Shown here: positions 9,080-18,240 of the stretch, in pieces | How positions within the stretch are numbered: the stretch's first letter is position 1 | Layout: each line of letters begins with the position of its first letter | Assembly (NCBI GenBank): GCA_963778225.1 | Contig: CAVZTR010000004.1 | Location: 300,543-364,542, forward strand | From: JAGVSR01 sp963778225 | GTDB lineage: Bacteria > Pseudomonadota > Alphaproteobacteria > Rhizobiales > Hyphomicrobiaceae | Direction: 5' to 3' | Length of the DNA stretch: 64,000 nucleotides | Made by a program: the position numbers and the translations under genes | Notes under the pieces: generated by a model | Database searches by the model: none | What the model saw: the letters and a program-made list of their open reading frames with translations, nothing else | Told to the model about the DNA's origin: nothing

Positions 9080-9231
9080 GTGGTCTTATTGGGATGGCGT
9101 TCCGCTGGGGGCGCGTTTGCAATTCGGCGTGCGCCGCGGGCGATTAATTCGAGCGTGCGCGGCGACGTCGTTCCTCCGAAGGGCCGCCACCACGAGACGG
9201 TTAGACCTTCGTCATGCGCCCGTCTGGCAAA

Positions 9232-9260
9232 TTGCGGCGGCTTTCCGGCCGGGCTAGAAG
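9232..9260 (+). promoter_or_regulatory. Candidate sdhC promoter
   Basis: TTGCGG at 9232-9237 and TAGAAG at 9255-9260 are separated by 17 bases, an acceptable alphaproteobacterial housekeeping promoter. It sits 30 bases before the sdhC ATG. Matches are moderate, so this is a suggestion only. Confidence 0.3.
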
Positions 9261-9290
9261 ACAAGATTATCCCGTTTCCCGAGGTCCTTC

Positions 9291-9707
9291 ATGTCGGAAG
9301 CCACGACTGGGCGCGAGGCGAAGATCGATCGCCCCTTGTCTCCGCACCTGCAGATTTACCGGCCGCTCATCAACATGGTGATGTCGATCCTGCATCGCAT
9401 TACGGGGGCGGCGCTTTACTTCGGCACGATCATCTTGGCGGCGTGGCTCGTCGCGGCTGCGTCGGGTCCAGAGGCGTTTCAAACCGTCAGTGGCTGGCTC
9501 AACACGTGGGCAGGCTGGATCGTGCTGTTCGGCTACACCTGGGTGCTCATTCACCATGCGCTCGGCGGCATCCGGCATTTCATCTGGGATTTCGGCCTGG
9601 GCTACGAGCACGAGACGATCGATCTCCTATCGTGGGGAACGGGCGTCGCCTCCGTGGTCTTGACCGTTCTCGTCTGGTTTTTTGTACTGCGCGGGCTGGG
9701 GGGCTGA
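9291..9707 (+). CDS. sdhC: Succinate dehydrogenase cytochrome b556 subunit
   Basis: Large membrane anchor of complex II that binds heme b and quinone. The 138-residue protein has the SdhC signature RPLSPHLQIYRP near residue 14, the SILHRITGAAL segment, and HHALGGIRHFIWD containing the heme-ligand His. Three membrane helices are evident. sdhD begins six bases after the stop. Confidence 0.95.
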   Translation: MSEATTGREAKIDRPLSPHLQIYRPLINMVMSILHRITGAALYFGTIILAAWLVAAASGPEAFQTVSGWLNTWAGWIVLFGYTWVLIHHALGGIRHFIWDFGLGYEHETIDLLSWGTGVASVVLTVLVWFFVLRGLGG

Positions 9708-9712
9708 GGAGA

Positions 9713-10093
9713 ATGTCGCTTAGAACTCCACTCAAGAGGGTGCGGTACCTGGGGTCGGCCAAAGAAGGCGCCGATCACTTCTGGAAGCAACGTGTCACCG
9801 CTGTTTCGAACCTGGTGCTGTCAGTCGTCGTCGTTGCGCTTCTGGTGTCCTTGGCAGGCGCCGATCACGGCACTGTGGTTGCGGCGCTCAAGCGGCCGGA
9901 ATTCGCGCTGCCACTGATCCTCCTGGTGGTTTCGGGGGTAATCCATATGCGGCTCGGCATGCAGACGATCATCGAGGACTACGTGCATGGCGAAGCGGCG
10001 AAGATCACGCTTTTGATGCTGAATACGTTCTTCGCCATCACCGTGGGCGCCGCCAGCATATTGGCCGTCATGAAAATCTACTTCGGAGCTTGA
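9713..10093 (+). CDS. sdhD: Succinate dehydrogenase hydrophobic anchor subunit
   Basis: Second membrane anchor of complex II, 126 residues with three helices. It starts MSLRTPLKRVRYLGSAKEG, typical of alphaproteobacterial SdhD, and contains VIHMRLGMQTIIEDYVHGE, with the conserved His and Asp-Tyr near the quinone site. The ATG at 9713 has GAGGAGA immediately upstream. The open frame continues far upstream through sdhC in another frame and is not used. Confidence 0.94.
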   Translation: MSLRTPLKRVRYLGSAKEGADHFWKQRVTAVSNLVLSVVVVALLVSLAGADHGTVVAALKRPEFALPLILLVVSGVIHMRLGMQTIIEDYVHGEAAKITLLMLNTFFAITVGAASILAVMKIYFGA

Positions 10094-10100
10094 ACGCAGT

Positions 10101-11939
10101 ATGGCTGGCAAGGTGAACGGGGCGGCAGGCACGGCAGCGGTTAACGGGCGCGCCTATCCGATCGTCGATCATACCTATGATGTCGTCGTTGTCGGTGCGG
10201 GTGGCGCGGGATTGCGCGCGACGCTGGGGTGCGCCGAGGCGGGGCTCAAGACAGCCTGCGTGACGAAGGTTTTTCCGACGCGCTCGCATACTGTGGCGGC
10301 GCAGGGCGGCATCGCCGCGTCGCTCGCCAACATGGGGCCGGACAACTGGCGCTGGCACATGTACGACACGGTGAAAGGCGCCGACTGGCTCGGTGACCAG
10401 GACGCGATCGAATACCTTTGCCGCAATGCACCGGAAGCGGTTTACGAACTCGATCACTACGGCGTTCCGTTCAGCCGCACGGAAGACGGCAAGATCTATC
10501 AGCGTCCGTTCGGCGGGCACTACACGGAGTATGGCGATGGTCCGCCCGTGCAGCGGACTTGCGCTGCCGCGGACCGCACCGGCCACGCGATGCTGCACAC
10601 GCTCTATGGCCAATCCCTGCGCCATTCGGCGGAATTCTTCGTCGAGTACTTTGCGCTCGATCTGATCATGGACGACGAAGGCGCGTGCCGCGGCGTCATC
10701 GCGATGAACATGGAAGATGGCAGCATTCATCGCTTCCGCTCGAAACGCACGATTTTGGCGACGGGTGGTTATGGCCGCGCGTACTTCTCGGCGACATCGG
10801 CCCACACGTGCACGGGCGACGGCAACGCCATGGTCCTGCGTGCAGGCTTGCCACTCCAGGATATGGAATTCGTGCAGTTCCATCCGACCGGAATCTATGG
10901 CGCGGGCGTCCTGATCACCGAGGGTGCACGCGGCGAAGGCGGGTATCTCACGAACTCGAAGGGCGAGCGCTTCATGGAGCGTTACGCGCCGCATGCGAAG
11001 GATCTCGCGTCGCGCGATGTCGTTTCGCGGTCGATGACGATCGAGATCCGCGAAGGTCGTGGCGTCGGTCCCGAGGGTGATCACATCTATCTTCACCTCG
11101 ACCATCTCGACCCGAAAATCCTTGCGGAGCGTCTGCCAGGCATCACGGAAAGTGCCAAGATTTTCGCGGGCGTCGACCTGAGGCGGCAGGCCATTCCCGT
11201 CATTCCGACCGTGCACTACAACATGGGTGGCATTCCGACGAACTATCACGGTGAGGTTCTGACGCTGAAGGGCGGCAATCCCGATACGATCGTTCCGGGC
11301 TTGATGGCCATCGGCGAGGCCGCGTGTGTGTCGGTGCATGGCGCCAACCGGCTTGGGTCCAACTCGCTGATCGATCTTGTGGTGTTCGGGCGGGCGGCTG
11401 GCTTGCGCTGTGTGGACACTGTCGAACGGCGTGCGGCTCAGCCGGAATTGCCGAAGGAGGCGACGGACAAGGCGCTTCATCGGCTTGACTGGTATCGGAA
11501 TGCGAGCGGTGCGACGCCGACCTCGGCCCTGCGGCTCAGAATGCAGAAGACGATGCAGGCCAACTGCGCCGTCTTCCGCGATGGGCCGGTGCTGGAAGAG
11601 GGCGTGAAGAAGATCGCCGATATTTGGAAGGGCATCGAGGACATCAGCGTCACCGATCGCTCGCTGGTGTGGAACTCAGACCTCATCGAGACACTCGAAT
11701 TCGACAATCTCATCGCCCAGGCTGCGGTGACGGTGGCGGGAGCGGCGAACCGCAAGGAAAGTCGTGGTGCGCATGCGCGCGAGGATTATCCCAAGCGGGA
11801 TGACGCCGCGTGGATGAAGCACACATTGGCATTTGCTGATTATGCGACGCGCCAGGTGCGGCTCGACAGCCGCCCGGTTCATACACGGACGCTCACCAAC
11901 GAGATCAAGTACATCGAGCCCAAAGCTCGCGTGTACTGA
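10101..11939 (+). CDS. sdhA: Succinate dehydrogenase flavoprotein subunit
   Basis: Catalytic subunit oxidising succinate to fumarate with covalent FAD. The 612-residue protein has the Rossmann motif VVVGAGGAGLRA, the flavinylation site SHTVAAQGGI, the substrate loop HPTGIYGAGVLITEGARGEGG, and NRLGSNSLIDLVVFGRAAG. Length is standard. It lies seven bases after sdhD. Unusually, sdhB does not follow directly: an unrelated gene at 12045-12710 intervenes. Confidence 0.97.
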   Translation: MAGKVNGAAGTAAVNGRAYPIVDHTYDVVVVGAGGAGLRATLGCAEAGLKTACVTKVFPTRSHTVAAQGGIAASLANMGPDNWRWHMYDTVKGADWLGDQDAIEYLCRNAPEAVYELDHYGVPFSRTEDGKIYQRPFGGHYTEYGDGPPVQRTCAAADRTGHAMLHTLYGQSLRHSAEFFVEYFALDLIMDDEGACRGVIAMNMEDGSIHRFRSKRTILATGGYGRAYFSATSAHTCTGDGNAMVLRAGLPLQDMEFVQFHPTGIYGAGVLITEGARGEGGYLTNSKGERFMERYAPHAKDLASRDVVSRSMTIEIREGRGVGPEGDHIYLHLDHLDPKILAERLPGITESAKIFAGVDLRRQAIPVIPTVHYNMGGIPTNYHGEVLTLKGGNPDTIVPGLMAIGEAACVSVHGANRLGSNSLIDLVVFGRAAGLRCVDTVERRAAQPELPKEATDKALHRLDWYRNASGATPTSALRLRMQKTMQANCAVFRDGPVLEEGVKKIADIWKGIEDISVTDRSLVWNSDLIETLEFDNLIAQAAVTVAGAANRKESRGAHAREDYPKRDDAAWMKHTLAFADYATRQVRLDSRPVHTRTLTNEIKYIEPKARVY

Positions 11940-12044
11940 GGCCGGAGACGGTTATCTCGTACGCGTAATGCTCGATGTGACGGGCTTAGAAGTCGGTTGT
12001 GCGCGCGTTGACGGGTGGCGGCGGGGCGCTGGCTGCGGTAAGGG

Positions 12045-12710
12045 ATGCTTCATAAGCTGAGGCAACCTGGAGTTCGCGTGGCCCTACCGTCCCGCAAAGG
12101 CAGCGATAAGAACAAGGAGCCACTCAAGCCGGTGGAGCCGCGCGAGCCGGATAGCCGGATTGCGCCGGACCCGTTTACGGCCGTGCTGCCCGCCCTGGCG
12201 GCGCTGGGCGCCATTGCCTCCATTGCGGCAATCAATTGGACGGCGGAGGAGCGCACGCCCGACCGCTCGAAGGCGAAGCGGAAGGCGGGGACCGCGATCC
12301 GGGAATTGGAAACTTGCTGTCTTGGCCTGTCGGAGATTTTCCGCCGATTTCAGCGTCATCCGAAATTGTTCGCCGGAGAAGGTGCCGGTGGGACGTCGCC
12401 GCTGAAGTTCGGCGTACATGGGACGCGTGTTGGACCGGACGGCAGCCGTTTGTTCCATCAGATCATGAATGACGTCGCTTCGATGCTGGTGCTGGCCTCG
12501 CAAAATGCATTCGACGTCATGTGCGCTGTGGAAGACGGTGAGATCGATGCGCCCGAGACGCTCTATTTCGCCTTTGGGGAATGCCAGGAGCGGCTCAACA
12601 AGCTGATCCAGAATAGGGCGACGCTCAAGGTCGCCGTAGATGGCGGGGCGGAAATTGCCGAGCGGCTCACGCAATTGGTTCGAGAGCTAAAGAAGCACCG
12701 TTCGGACTGA
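12045..12710 (+). CDS. Unknown protein with one N-terminal membrane segment
   Basis: I do not recognise this 221-residue product. It has a basic, proline-containing N-terminus, one hydrophobic segment (AVLPALAALGAIASIAAINW, about residues 46-65), then a soluble helical domain with a Cys pair (ELETCCLGL) and a charged C-terminus ending ELKKHRSD. ATG 12045 gives the longest form; GTG 12078 has a better ribosome site (TGGAG) and is an alternative. It separates sdhA from sdhB in the same orientation, so it is probably co-transcribed. A role with complex II is only a hypothesis. Confidence 0.7.
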   Translation: MLHKLRQPGVRVALPSRKGSDKNKEPLKPVEPREPDSRIAPDPFTAVLPALAALGAIASIAAINWTAEERTPDRSKAKRKAGTAIRELETCCLGLSEIFRRFQRHPKLFAGEGAGGTSPLKFGVHGTRVGPDGSRLFHQIMNDVASMLVLASQNAFDVMCAVEDGEIDAPETLYFAFGECQERLNKLIQNRATLKVAVDGGAEIAERLTQLVRELKKHRSD

Positions 12711-12806
12711 TCATCGACGAAAGAACAAGCCGCCGGCCCGAAGGGAAGAATGTGGGCAAAGAACCGCATCCGGTGACCGCCCGGCTGCGTTGACAGGGGG
12801 TGCATA

Positions 12807-12827
12807 GAACCCCAATTCTTGGGGTTC
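12807..12827. terminator. Hairpin immediately before sdhB
   Basis: Perfect inverted repeat GAACCCC-N7-GGGGTTC at 12807-12827, followed after a short spacer by six T residues (12834-12839). It could be an attenuating terminator for the upstream unknown gene or a processing site before sdhB, whose ATG is 41 bases downstream. The T tract is displaced, so strength is uncertain. Confidence 0.45.
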
Positions 12828-12867
12828 ATTGGATTTTTTCGCTCAACGCGAGGATCGAACCGGACCC

Positions 12868-13647
12868 ATGGTGCAGTTGACGCTCCCTAAGAATTCGAAA
12901 TTGACCACGGGCAAGACCTGGAACGCGCCGGAGGGCGATGGGGCTTGGCGCGAATTCCGCATTTATCGCTGGACGCCGGATGACGGGCAGAACCCGCATG
13001 TGGATACATATTGGGTCAATCAGGACCAGTGTGGTCCGATGGTTCTCGATGCGCTCATCAAGATCAAGAACGAGATCGATCCGACGCTGACGTTTCGCCG
13101 CTCGTGCCGTGAGGGCATCTGCGGGTCGTGCTCGATGAACATCGACGGGACCAACTACCTCGCGTGCCTGAAGGGCATCGATGAGGTGAAGGGGCCAGTC
13201 ACCATTTATCCGCTGCCGCACATGAAGGTCATCAAGGACCTGGTGCCGGACATGACCAACTTCTATGCGCAGCTGCGTTCGATCGAACCATGGCTGAAAA
13301 CGGATACCCCAACGCCGCCAAAAGAATGGAAGCAGTCGCGCGAGGATCGGGAGAAGCTCGACGGGTTGTACGAGTGCATCCTGTGCGCATGCTGTTCGAC
13401 GTCGTGCCCGAGTTACTGGTGGAACTCGGATCGGTATCTCGGTCCGGCGATCCTGCTGCAGGCCTACCGGTGGGTCATCGAGAGTCGCGATGAGGCGACG
13501 GGCGACCGGCTCGACAATCTAGAGGATCCGTTCCGCCTCTATCGCTGCCACACGATCATGAATTGCACCAAGGCTTGTCCCAAGGGGCTTTCCCCGGCCA
13601 AAGCCATTGCCGAACTGAAGAAGCTGATGGTGCAGCGGCGGGTCTAA
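12868..13647 (+). CDS. sdhB: Succinate dehydrogenase iron-sulfur subunit
   Basis: Carries the 2Fe-2S, 4Fe-4S and 3Fe-4S clusters that pass electrons from SdhA to quinone. The 259-residue protein has the ferredoxin motif SCREGICGSCSMNIDG and later YECILCACCSTSCPSYWWN plus CHTIMNCTKACPKGLSP. ATG 12868 (MVQLTLPKNSK) fits the family; a TTG at 12829 would add 13 residues and overlap the T tract of the upstream hairpin. Confidence 0.96.
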   Translation: MVQLTLPKNSKLTTGKTWNAPEGDGAWREFRIYRWTPDDGQNPHVDTYWVNQDQCGPMVLDALIKIKNEIDPTLTFRRSCREGICGSCSMNIDGTNYLACLKGIDEVKGPVTIYPLPHMKVIKDLVPDMTNFYAQLRSIEPWLKTDTPTPPKEWKQSREDREKLDGLYECILCACCSTSCPSYWWNSDRYLGPAILLQAYRWVIESRDEATGDRLDNLEDPFRLYRCHTIMNCTKACPKGLSPAKAIAELKKLMVQRRV

Positions 13648-13774
13648 CGCTTCGCTATCGACTGGCCTGGGATTCAATTGCCGGCAAGAGCGCCTGGCTG
13701 GCCGAGAGGCGTTGTGCGCCAGGATCGACTTGCTGAGGCAACACCAAATCGATTGCCCGCACTACACATGAAGA

Positions 13775-13806
13775 AGGCCGGTGGCGCATCTCGCAGCCAC
13801 CGGCCT
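13775..13806. terminator. Strong hairpin between sdhB and H1-like gene
   Basis: An 11-base-pair perfect stem (AGGCCGGTGGC ... GCCACCGGCCT) with a ten-base loop lies between the convergent sdhB and the H1-like gene. U-tract support is weak on both sides (TCAAAAATT on plus, TTCTTC on minus), but its place between two gene ends suggests a shared terminator. Confidence 0.55.
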
Positions 13807-13879
13807 CAAAAATTTATACGGTCTTGTGGACCGGCTCCGCGCCCGGTGCCCAACCGGGAACAGAACAGAAACGTCAGCC

Positions 13880-14002
13880 TTAGGCTGCGCGCTTCTTCTT
13901 TGCAGCCTTCTTGGCCGGCTTCTTCGCTGCCTTGGTGGCCTTCTTGGCCGGAGCGCGCTTCGCCGTTGCCTTCTTCACTGCCTTCTTTGCTGCCTTAGCC
14001 AT
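13880..14002 (-). CDS. Lysine/alanine-rich histone H1-like protein, 40 residues
   Basis: This small gene encodes MAKAAKKAVKKATAKRAPAK and 20 more residues of the same type, ending KKKRAA: about half Lys/Arg with Ala and Pro, in AAKK and PAKK repeats. Such proteins resemble the tail of histone H1 and bind DNA nonspecifically in bacteria that carry them. The ATG at 14002 has GGGAGAGAG upstream and the stop is TAA at 13880. Codon choice (AAG throughout) supports real coding. The upstream region holds two ATCGAA/TTCGAT palindromes. Confidence 0.78.
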   Translation of the reverse strand: MAKAAKKAVKKATAKRAPAKKATKAAKKPAKKAAKKKRAA

Positions 14003-14635
14003 AGTTCTCTCTCCCTCTGGAATCAGATCGAATCATTTCGATCACGAAAAAAATATGCGCAAGTTCGATCATTTTGTTGACATCGAATTTCGATTTCGCG
14101 TCGATATTTTTGTCCAATTGCGGAAAGTGTGGCGCAAACGCCGCATTTTTTGAGCGATTCCGGGCCTCTACATTTTGAATTCGCGTTTGCGCGTGAAGCG
14201 AAGCGGTTCAGTGGAGTTGCTCGCGACATGAAATCGTTGCCACCCACATCTCTCGTGCCAACTCATCCACAGTGCCTCGTGTACTTCACTCACGCGCATC
14301 GTGCAGCCGGCGACTGTATCAAAATGAACTTCGTCGACGCGCGTCGATAGAATGTTGCGGCACCATGCACGCGGCTGGAACACAGCGCAGCGGTTTTGAT
14401 CGTCGCCTCAACACGGTTCGTACGAAAAAGTTCCCTGCACGTGTTCACGCGCGATGCGCGTCACGCTGCTGGCGAGAGTTGCCGTCACGGCGGCGCACCA
14501 GCGGTCGGCACTCAAGCGGATCGCATCCGGGCCCGGCGTGGCAAGTGATGTTCATTCGTGACATACCGTCACGAGGTGCTTGCGGGGCCGGGGCGGGAGG
14601 GGGCTAGCTCATGGACCACAGGTGTAGGGGACAAG
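14003..14635. other. Intergenic region before zapE with palindromic boxes
   Basis: The first 150 bases are AT-rich and carry two perfect inverted repeats of ATCGAA and TTCGAT (14027-14042, spacer 4; 14082-14094, spacer 1) plus a lone TTCGAT at 14064-14069. A terminator-like hairpin TGTGGCG-CAAA-CGCCGCA followed by six T residues occupies 14128-14151. From 14200 to 14635 I see no convincing gene or RNA. One near-match to a DnaA box (TCATCCACA) near 14262 is probably chance. Confidence 0.5.
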
Positions 14636-15760
14636 ATGCCGGGCCGCGTTTGGCAATACTATCAGCAAAGGGTGGCGACCGGTCAGATCGAGAGCGATCC
14701 GGCGCAGGCGCTGATCGTGGAGCGGCTCGATCATCTGGCGACAACGCTTGAAGGCCACCGGCCGGAACGGAGCTCGCGGCTTTCCATCTTCCGTGTGCCG
14801 AAGCGGGTCGTGCCGGTGACGCCGCGCGGTCTTTATCTATGGGGCGGTGTTGGGCGCGGCAAGACGATGATGATGGATCTGTTCCATCTGGCGGTCGGCT
14901 TCAGTCCGCGGCGGCGCGTTCACTTTCATCAGTTCATGGCGGAGGTGCACGAGCGCATCGCGCGCGGACGGGCGACGACGGATGGCGACCCGATCCCGTA
15001 CGTGGCCGCCGAGATCGCGGGTGAGGCGCAGCTTCTTTGCTTCGATGAGTTCCACGTCACCGACATTGCGGATGCGATGATCCTCGGGCGATTGTTCAAA
15101 GCGCTCTTCGAACGCGGCGTGATCGTGGTGGCGACATCCAATGTGCCGCCGGACCGGCTTTATTGGAATGGCCTTAATCGCCAGCTTTTCCTACCGTTTG
15201 TAGCCATGCTCCAGGACAAGTTGGATGTGCTTGAAATTGCAGCTGCGAAGGATTACCGGCTCGACAAGCTGCAGGGCCGAACACTTTATTTTCAACCTGC
15301 GGACAAAGCGGCGAAGGCAGAGATCGATGCGATCTGGTCGCGGCTCGTGGGATCGGAAGATGGTAAGCCCGCAGAGGTCGCATGCAACGGCCGGATGATC
15401 GCTGTGCCCCAAGCGGCGTCGGGTGTGGCGCGGTTTACGTTTTGGGATCTGTGTGCGCAGCCGCTGGCCGGCCCCGACTATCTCGCCATCGCGAAAGCGT
15501 ATTCGACGCTGATCGTGGAGGATATCCCACTGTTGACGCCGGACCGGCGCAATGAAGCGCGGCGGTTCATTACCCTCATCGATACCCTTTATGATCGGGG
15601 GACCTGCCTTGTCGCATCGGCGGCGGCCGAGCCGGACAAGCTCTATCCGGCGGGCGACGGAGCGGACCTGTTCGTCCGGACAGCATCGCGACTGATGGAA
15701 ATGCGCAGCGAGGCCTGGCTGGCCGAGCGCGTGGCGTCGCGGGCGGCGCCTTCATGCTGA
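14636..15760 (+). CDS. zapE: Cell division protein ZapE (AFG1-like ATPase)
   Basis: AFG1/LACE1-type P-loop ATPase that associates with FtsZ in bacteria. The 374-residue product has MPGRVWQYYQQRVATGQI at the start, Walker A GVGRGKTMMMD near residue 78, Walker B LLCFDEFHVTD, and the sensor region VVVATSNVPPDRLYWNGLNR. ATG 14636 has AGGGGACAAG upstream. The longer frame from 14558 has no family match. It lies just upstream of mdh, a common arrangement in this order. Confidence 0.9.
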   Translation: MPGRVWQYYQQRVATGQIESDPAQALIVERLDHLATTLEGHRPERSSRLSIFRVPKRVVPVTPRGLYLWGGVGRGKTMMMDLFHLAVGFSPRRRVHFHQFMAEVHERIARGRATTDGDPIPYVAAEIAGEAQLLCFDEFHVTDIADAMILGRLFKALFERGVIVVATSNVPPDRLYWNGLNRQLFLPFVAMLQDKLDVLEIAAAKDYRLDKLQGRTLYFQPADKAAKAEIDAIWSRLVGSEDGKPAEVACNGRMIAVPQAASGVARFTFWDLCAQPLAGPDYLAIAKAYSTLIVEDIPLLTPDRRNEARRFITLIDTLYDRGTCLVASAAAEPDKLYPAGDGADLFVRTASRLMEMRSEAWLAERVASRAAPSC

Positions 15761-15913
15761 GCGGCTTTTTCTCCGCGACAGCTTGAGAGCGACGGGGTTT
15801 CGGCCTACGAACGGACAGATTGTCTTCGCATCTGCGGAATGGCAGGGCAAAGAGGCAGCAGAGGATCTGAGACCGCGGCTCATCCGCGGGTTTGGCTTGG
15901 AGATTGAATTGCG

Positions 15914-16879
15914 ATGGCGCGTACGAAGATTGCCTTGATCGGCGGCGGTATGATCGGTGGAACCCTGGCTCACCTGATCGGGCTCAAGGAACTCGGTGAC
16001 GTGGTTTTGTTCGACATCGCGGAAGGTCTGCCGCAGGGCAAGTCGCTCGACATCGCGCAGTCCGGCGCCGTCGAAGGCTTCGACTGCAATCTCAAGGGTA
16101 CGAACGCTTACTCTGACATCGAAGGCGCGAGCGTCTGCATCGTGACGGCGGGCGTGCCGCGCAAACCGGGCATGAGCCGCGATGATCTGATCGGTATCAA
16201 TTTGAAGGTAATGGAGCAGGTGGGCGCGGGTATTAAAAAGTACGCGCCCAATTCGTTTGTCATTTGCATCACCAATCCGCTCGACGCGATGGTTTGGGCA
16301 TTGCAGAAGTTTTCGGGTTTGCCCCGCAACATGGTCTGCGGCATGGCTGGAGTTTTAGATACAGCGCGGTTCCGGCACTTCCTGGCGGATGAGTTCAAGG
16401 TCTCGGTCGAGGACGTGGCGGCGTTCGTGCTCGGCGGACATGGGGACGACATGGTGCCGCTGGTCCGGTATTCGACGGTGGGTGGGGTGCCGCTGCCCGA
16501 CCTCGTGAAGATGGGCTGGATCCGCCAGGACCGGGTCGAGGAAATCGTGGACCGGACCCGCAAGGGTGGCGGGGAAATCGTCGGGCTCTTGAAGACGGGT
16601 TCTGCCTATTATGCTCCCGCTGCGTCCGCGATTGCGATGGCCGAGAGCTTCCTGAAGGACAAAAAGCGGGTGTTACCCTGCGCGGCCTATCTCAATGGGG
16701 AATATGGAGTAAAGGGCCTTTACGTCGGCGTTCCTGTGATCATCGGATCGGGCGGTATCGAGCGGATCATCGAGATTGACCTCAACTCGGCAGAACGGCA
16801 GATGCTCATGCGGTCGGTTGAGTCCGTGAAGAGCCTCGTCGACACCTGCGTGCAGGTGAACCCGCCGCTCGGGGCTTGA
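15914..16879 (+). CDS. mdh: Malate dehydrogenase
   Basis: NAD-dependent malate to oxaloacetate step of the TCA cycle. The 321-residue protein is of the LDH-like MDH type: GGGMIGGTLAHL nucleotide-binding loop, CIVTAGVPRKPGMSRDDLI with substrate Arg residues, ITNPLDAMVW, and LGGHGDDMVPL with the catalytic His. It opens the TCA gene run mdh-sucC-sucD. Confidence 0.96.
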   Translation: MARTKIALIGGGMIGGTLAHLIGLKELGDVVLFDIAEGLPQGKSLDIAQSGAVEGFDCNLKGTNAYSDIEGASVCIVTAGVPRKPGMSRDDLIGINLKVMEQVGAGIKKYAPNSFVICITNPLDAMVWALQKFSGLPRNMVCGMAGVLDTARFRHFLADEFKVSVEDVAAFVLGGHGDDMVPLVRYSTVGGVPLPDLVKMGWIRQDRVEEIVDRTRKGGGEIVGLLKTGSAYYAPAASAIAMAESFLKDKKRVLPCAAYLNGEYGVKGLYVGVPVIIGSGGIERIIEIDLNSAERQMLMRSVESVKSLVDTCVQVNPPLGA

Positions 16880-17038
16880 GCTTCAACCTCCTCAATCCGG
16901 CCTCAGGGTCCGCCCGAGGCCGCTTCGTCGCAGCCCCAACAGGGTAGGCCGGGGTGGCCCGTTCGGGGGTGGCTTGACCGTTGCCTTCCCGATTAAACAC
17001 CCACGTCGCCCATTCAATGAGAAACGCCCAGGAGCGCC

Positions 17039-18238
17039 ATGAACATCCACGAGCATCAGGCGAAGGAGCTTTATCGCCAGTACGGCATCCCCACGGGAAA
17101 GGGTGCTGCCGCATTCACCGTCGACGAAGCCGTCGAAGCCGCCAAGCAGCTGCCAGGCCCGGTCTGGGTCGTGAAAGCGCAGATCCATGCCGGCGGACGC
17201 GGCAAGGGGACGTTCAAAGAAAAGGAAGCTGGCGAAAAGGGCGGCGTCCGTCTCGCCAAGTCGGTCGATGAGGTCAAGCAGTTCGCGGGCGAAATGCTCG
17301 GCCGGACGCTGGTGACGGTGCAGACCGGTGACGCCGGCCGCGTCGTCCGCCGCCTCTATGTCGAGGACGGCACGGCGATCGACAAGGAACTCTATCTCTC
17401 GATGCTGGTGGATCGCGCAACGTCGCGGGTCGCGTTTATCGTCTCGACCGAAGGCGGCATGGACATCGAGAAGGTCGCCCATGACACGCCGGAAAAGATC
17501 GTCACGCTGTCGATTGATCCGGCTTCGGGCTTCCAGCCCTTCCACGGTCGCAAGATCGCTTTCGCGCTCGGCCTCAAGGGCGATGCCTTCAAACAGATGC
17601 AGGCAACGGCCGCGAACCTCTATCGCATGTTCATCGAGAAGGACATGAGCCTTCTTGAGATCAACCCGTTGGTCGTGACGAAAGAGGGCAACCTCATCGC
17701 CCTCGACGGCAAGATGGATTTCGACTCCAACTCGCTGTTCCGCCATCCCGAGATCGTCGCCTATCGTGACATCACGGAAGAAGAGCCGAGCGAAATCGAA
17801 GCGTCGAAGCACGATCTCGCGTTCATCAAGCTCGACGGCAACATCGGCTGCCTTGTGAACGGTGCCGGGCTTGCCATGGCGACGATGGACATCATCAAGC
17901 TCTACGGCGCTGAGCCTGCGAACTTCCTCGATGTCGGCGGCGGCGCTTCGAAGGAGAAGGTGCGGGAAGCGTTCAAGCTGATCCTCGCCGATCCGGCTGT
18001 GAAGGGCATCTTGGTCAACATCTTCGGCGGCATCATGCGTTGCGACATCATCGCGGACGGCGTGATCGCAGCGGCACGTGAGATGGCGATCACCGTTCCG
18101 CTCGTCGTGCGCCTCGAAGGCACGAACGTCGAACTCGGCAAGAAAATGCTGGCCGAATCCGGCCTCAAGATCGTCCCTGCGGACGATCTCGCCGATGCCG
18201 CCCGCAAGATCACCGACGAAGTGAAGAAGGTCGCCTAA
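17039..18238 (+). CDS. sucC: Succinyl-CoA ligase beta subunit
   Basis: Beta subunit of ADP- or GDP-forming succinyl-CoA synthetase, 399 residues. It starts MNIHEHQAKELYRQYGIPTG, has the ATP-grasp segment VVKAQIHAGGRGKGTFKE, LLEINPLVVT, and the C-terminal flavodoxin-like NIFGGIMRCD and LEGTNVELGKKML. The ATG has AGGAGCGCC upstream. sucD begins three bases after its TAA stop, giving tight coupling. Confidence 0.97.
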   Translation: MNIHEHQAKELYRQYGIPTGKGAAAFTVDEAVEAAKQLPGPVWVVKAQIHAGGRGKGTFKEKEAGEKGGVRLAKSVDEVKQFAGEMLGRTLVTVQTGDAGRVVRRLYVEDGTAIDKELYLSMLVDRATSRVAFIVSTEGGMDIEKVAHDTPEKIVTLSIDPASGFQPFHGRKIAFALGLKGDAFKQMQATAANLYRMFIEKDMSLLEINPLVVTKEGNLIALDGKMDFDSNSLFRHPEIVAYRDITEEEPSEIEASKHDLAFIKLDGNIGCLVNGAGLAMATMDIIKLYGAEPANFLDVGGGASKEKVREAFKLILADPAVKGILVNIFGGIMRCDIIADGVIAAAREMAITVPLVVRLEGTNVELGKKMLAESGLKIVPADDLADAARKITDEVKKVA

Positions 18239-18240
18239 CG

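Noticed and set aside
10068..11480. Minus-strand frame of 470 residues opposite sdhA
   Set aside because: Antisense shadow; sdhA on plus is unmistakable.
14129..14350. Short frames before zapE
   Set aside because: Low-quality frames overlapping a hairpin, with no ribosome site.
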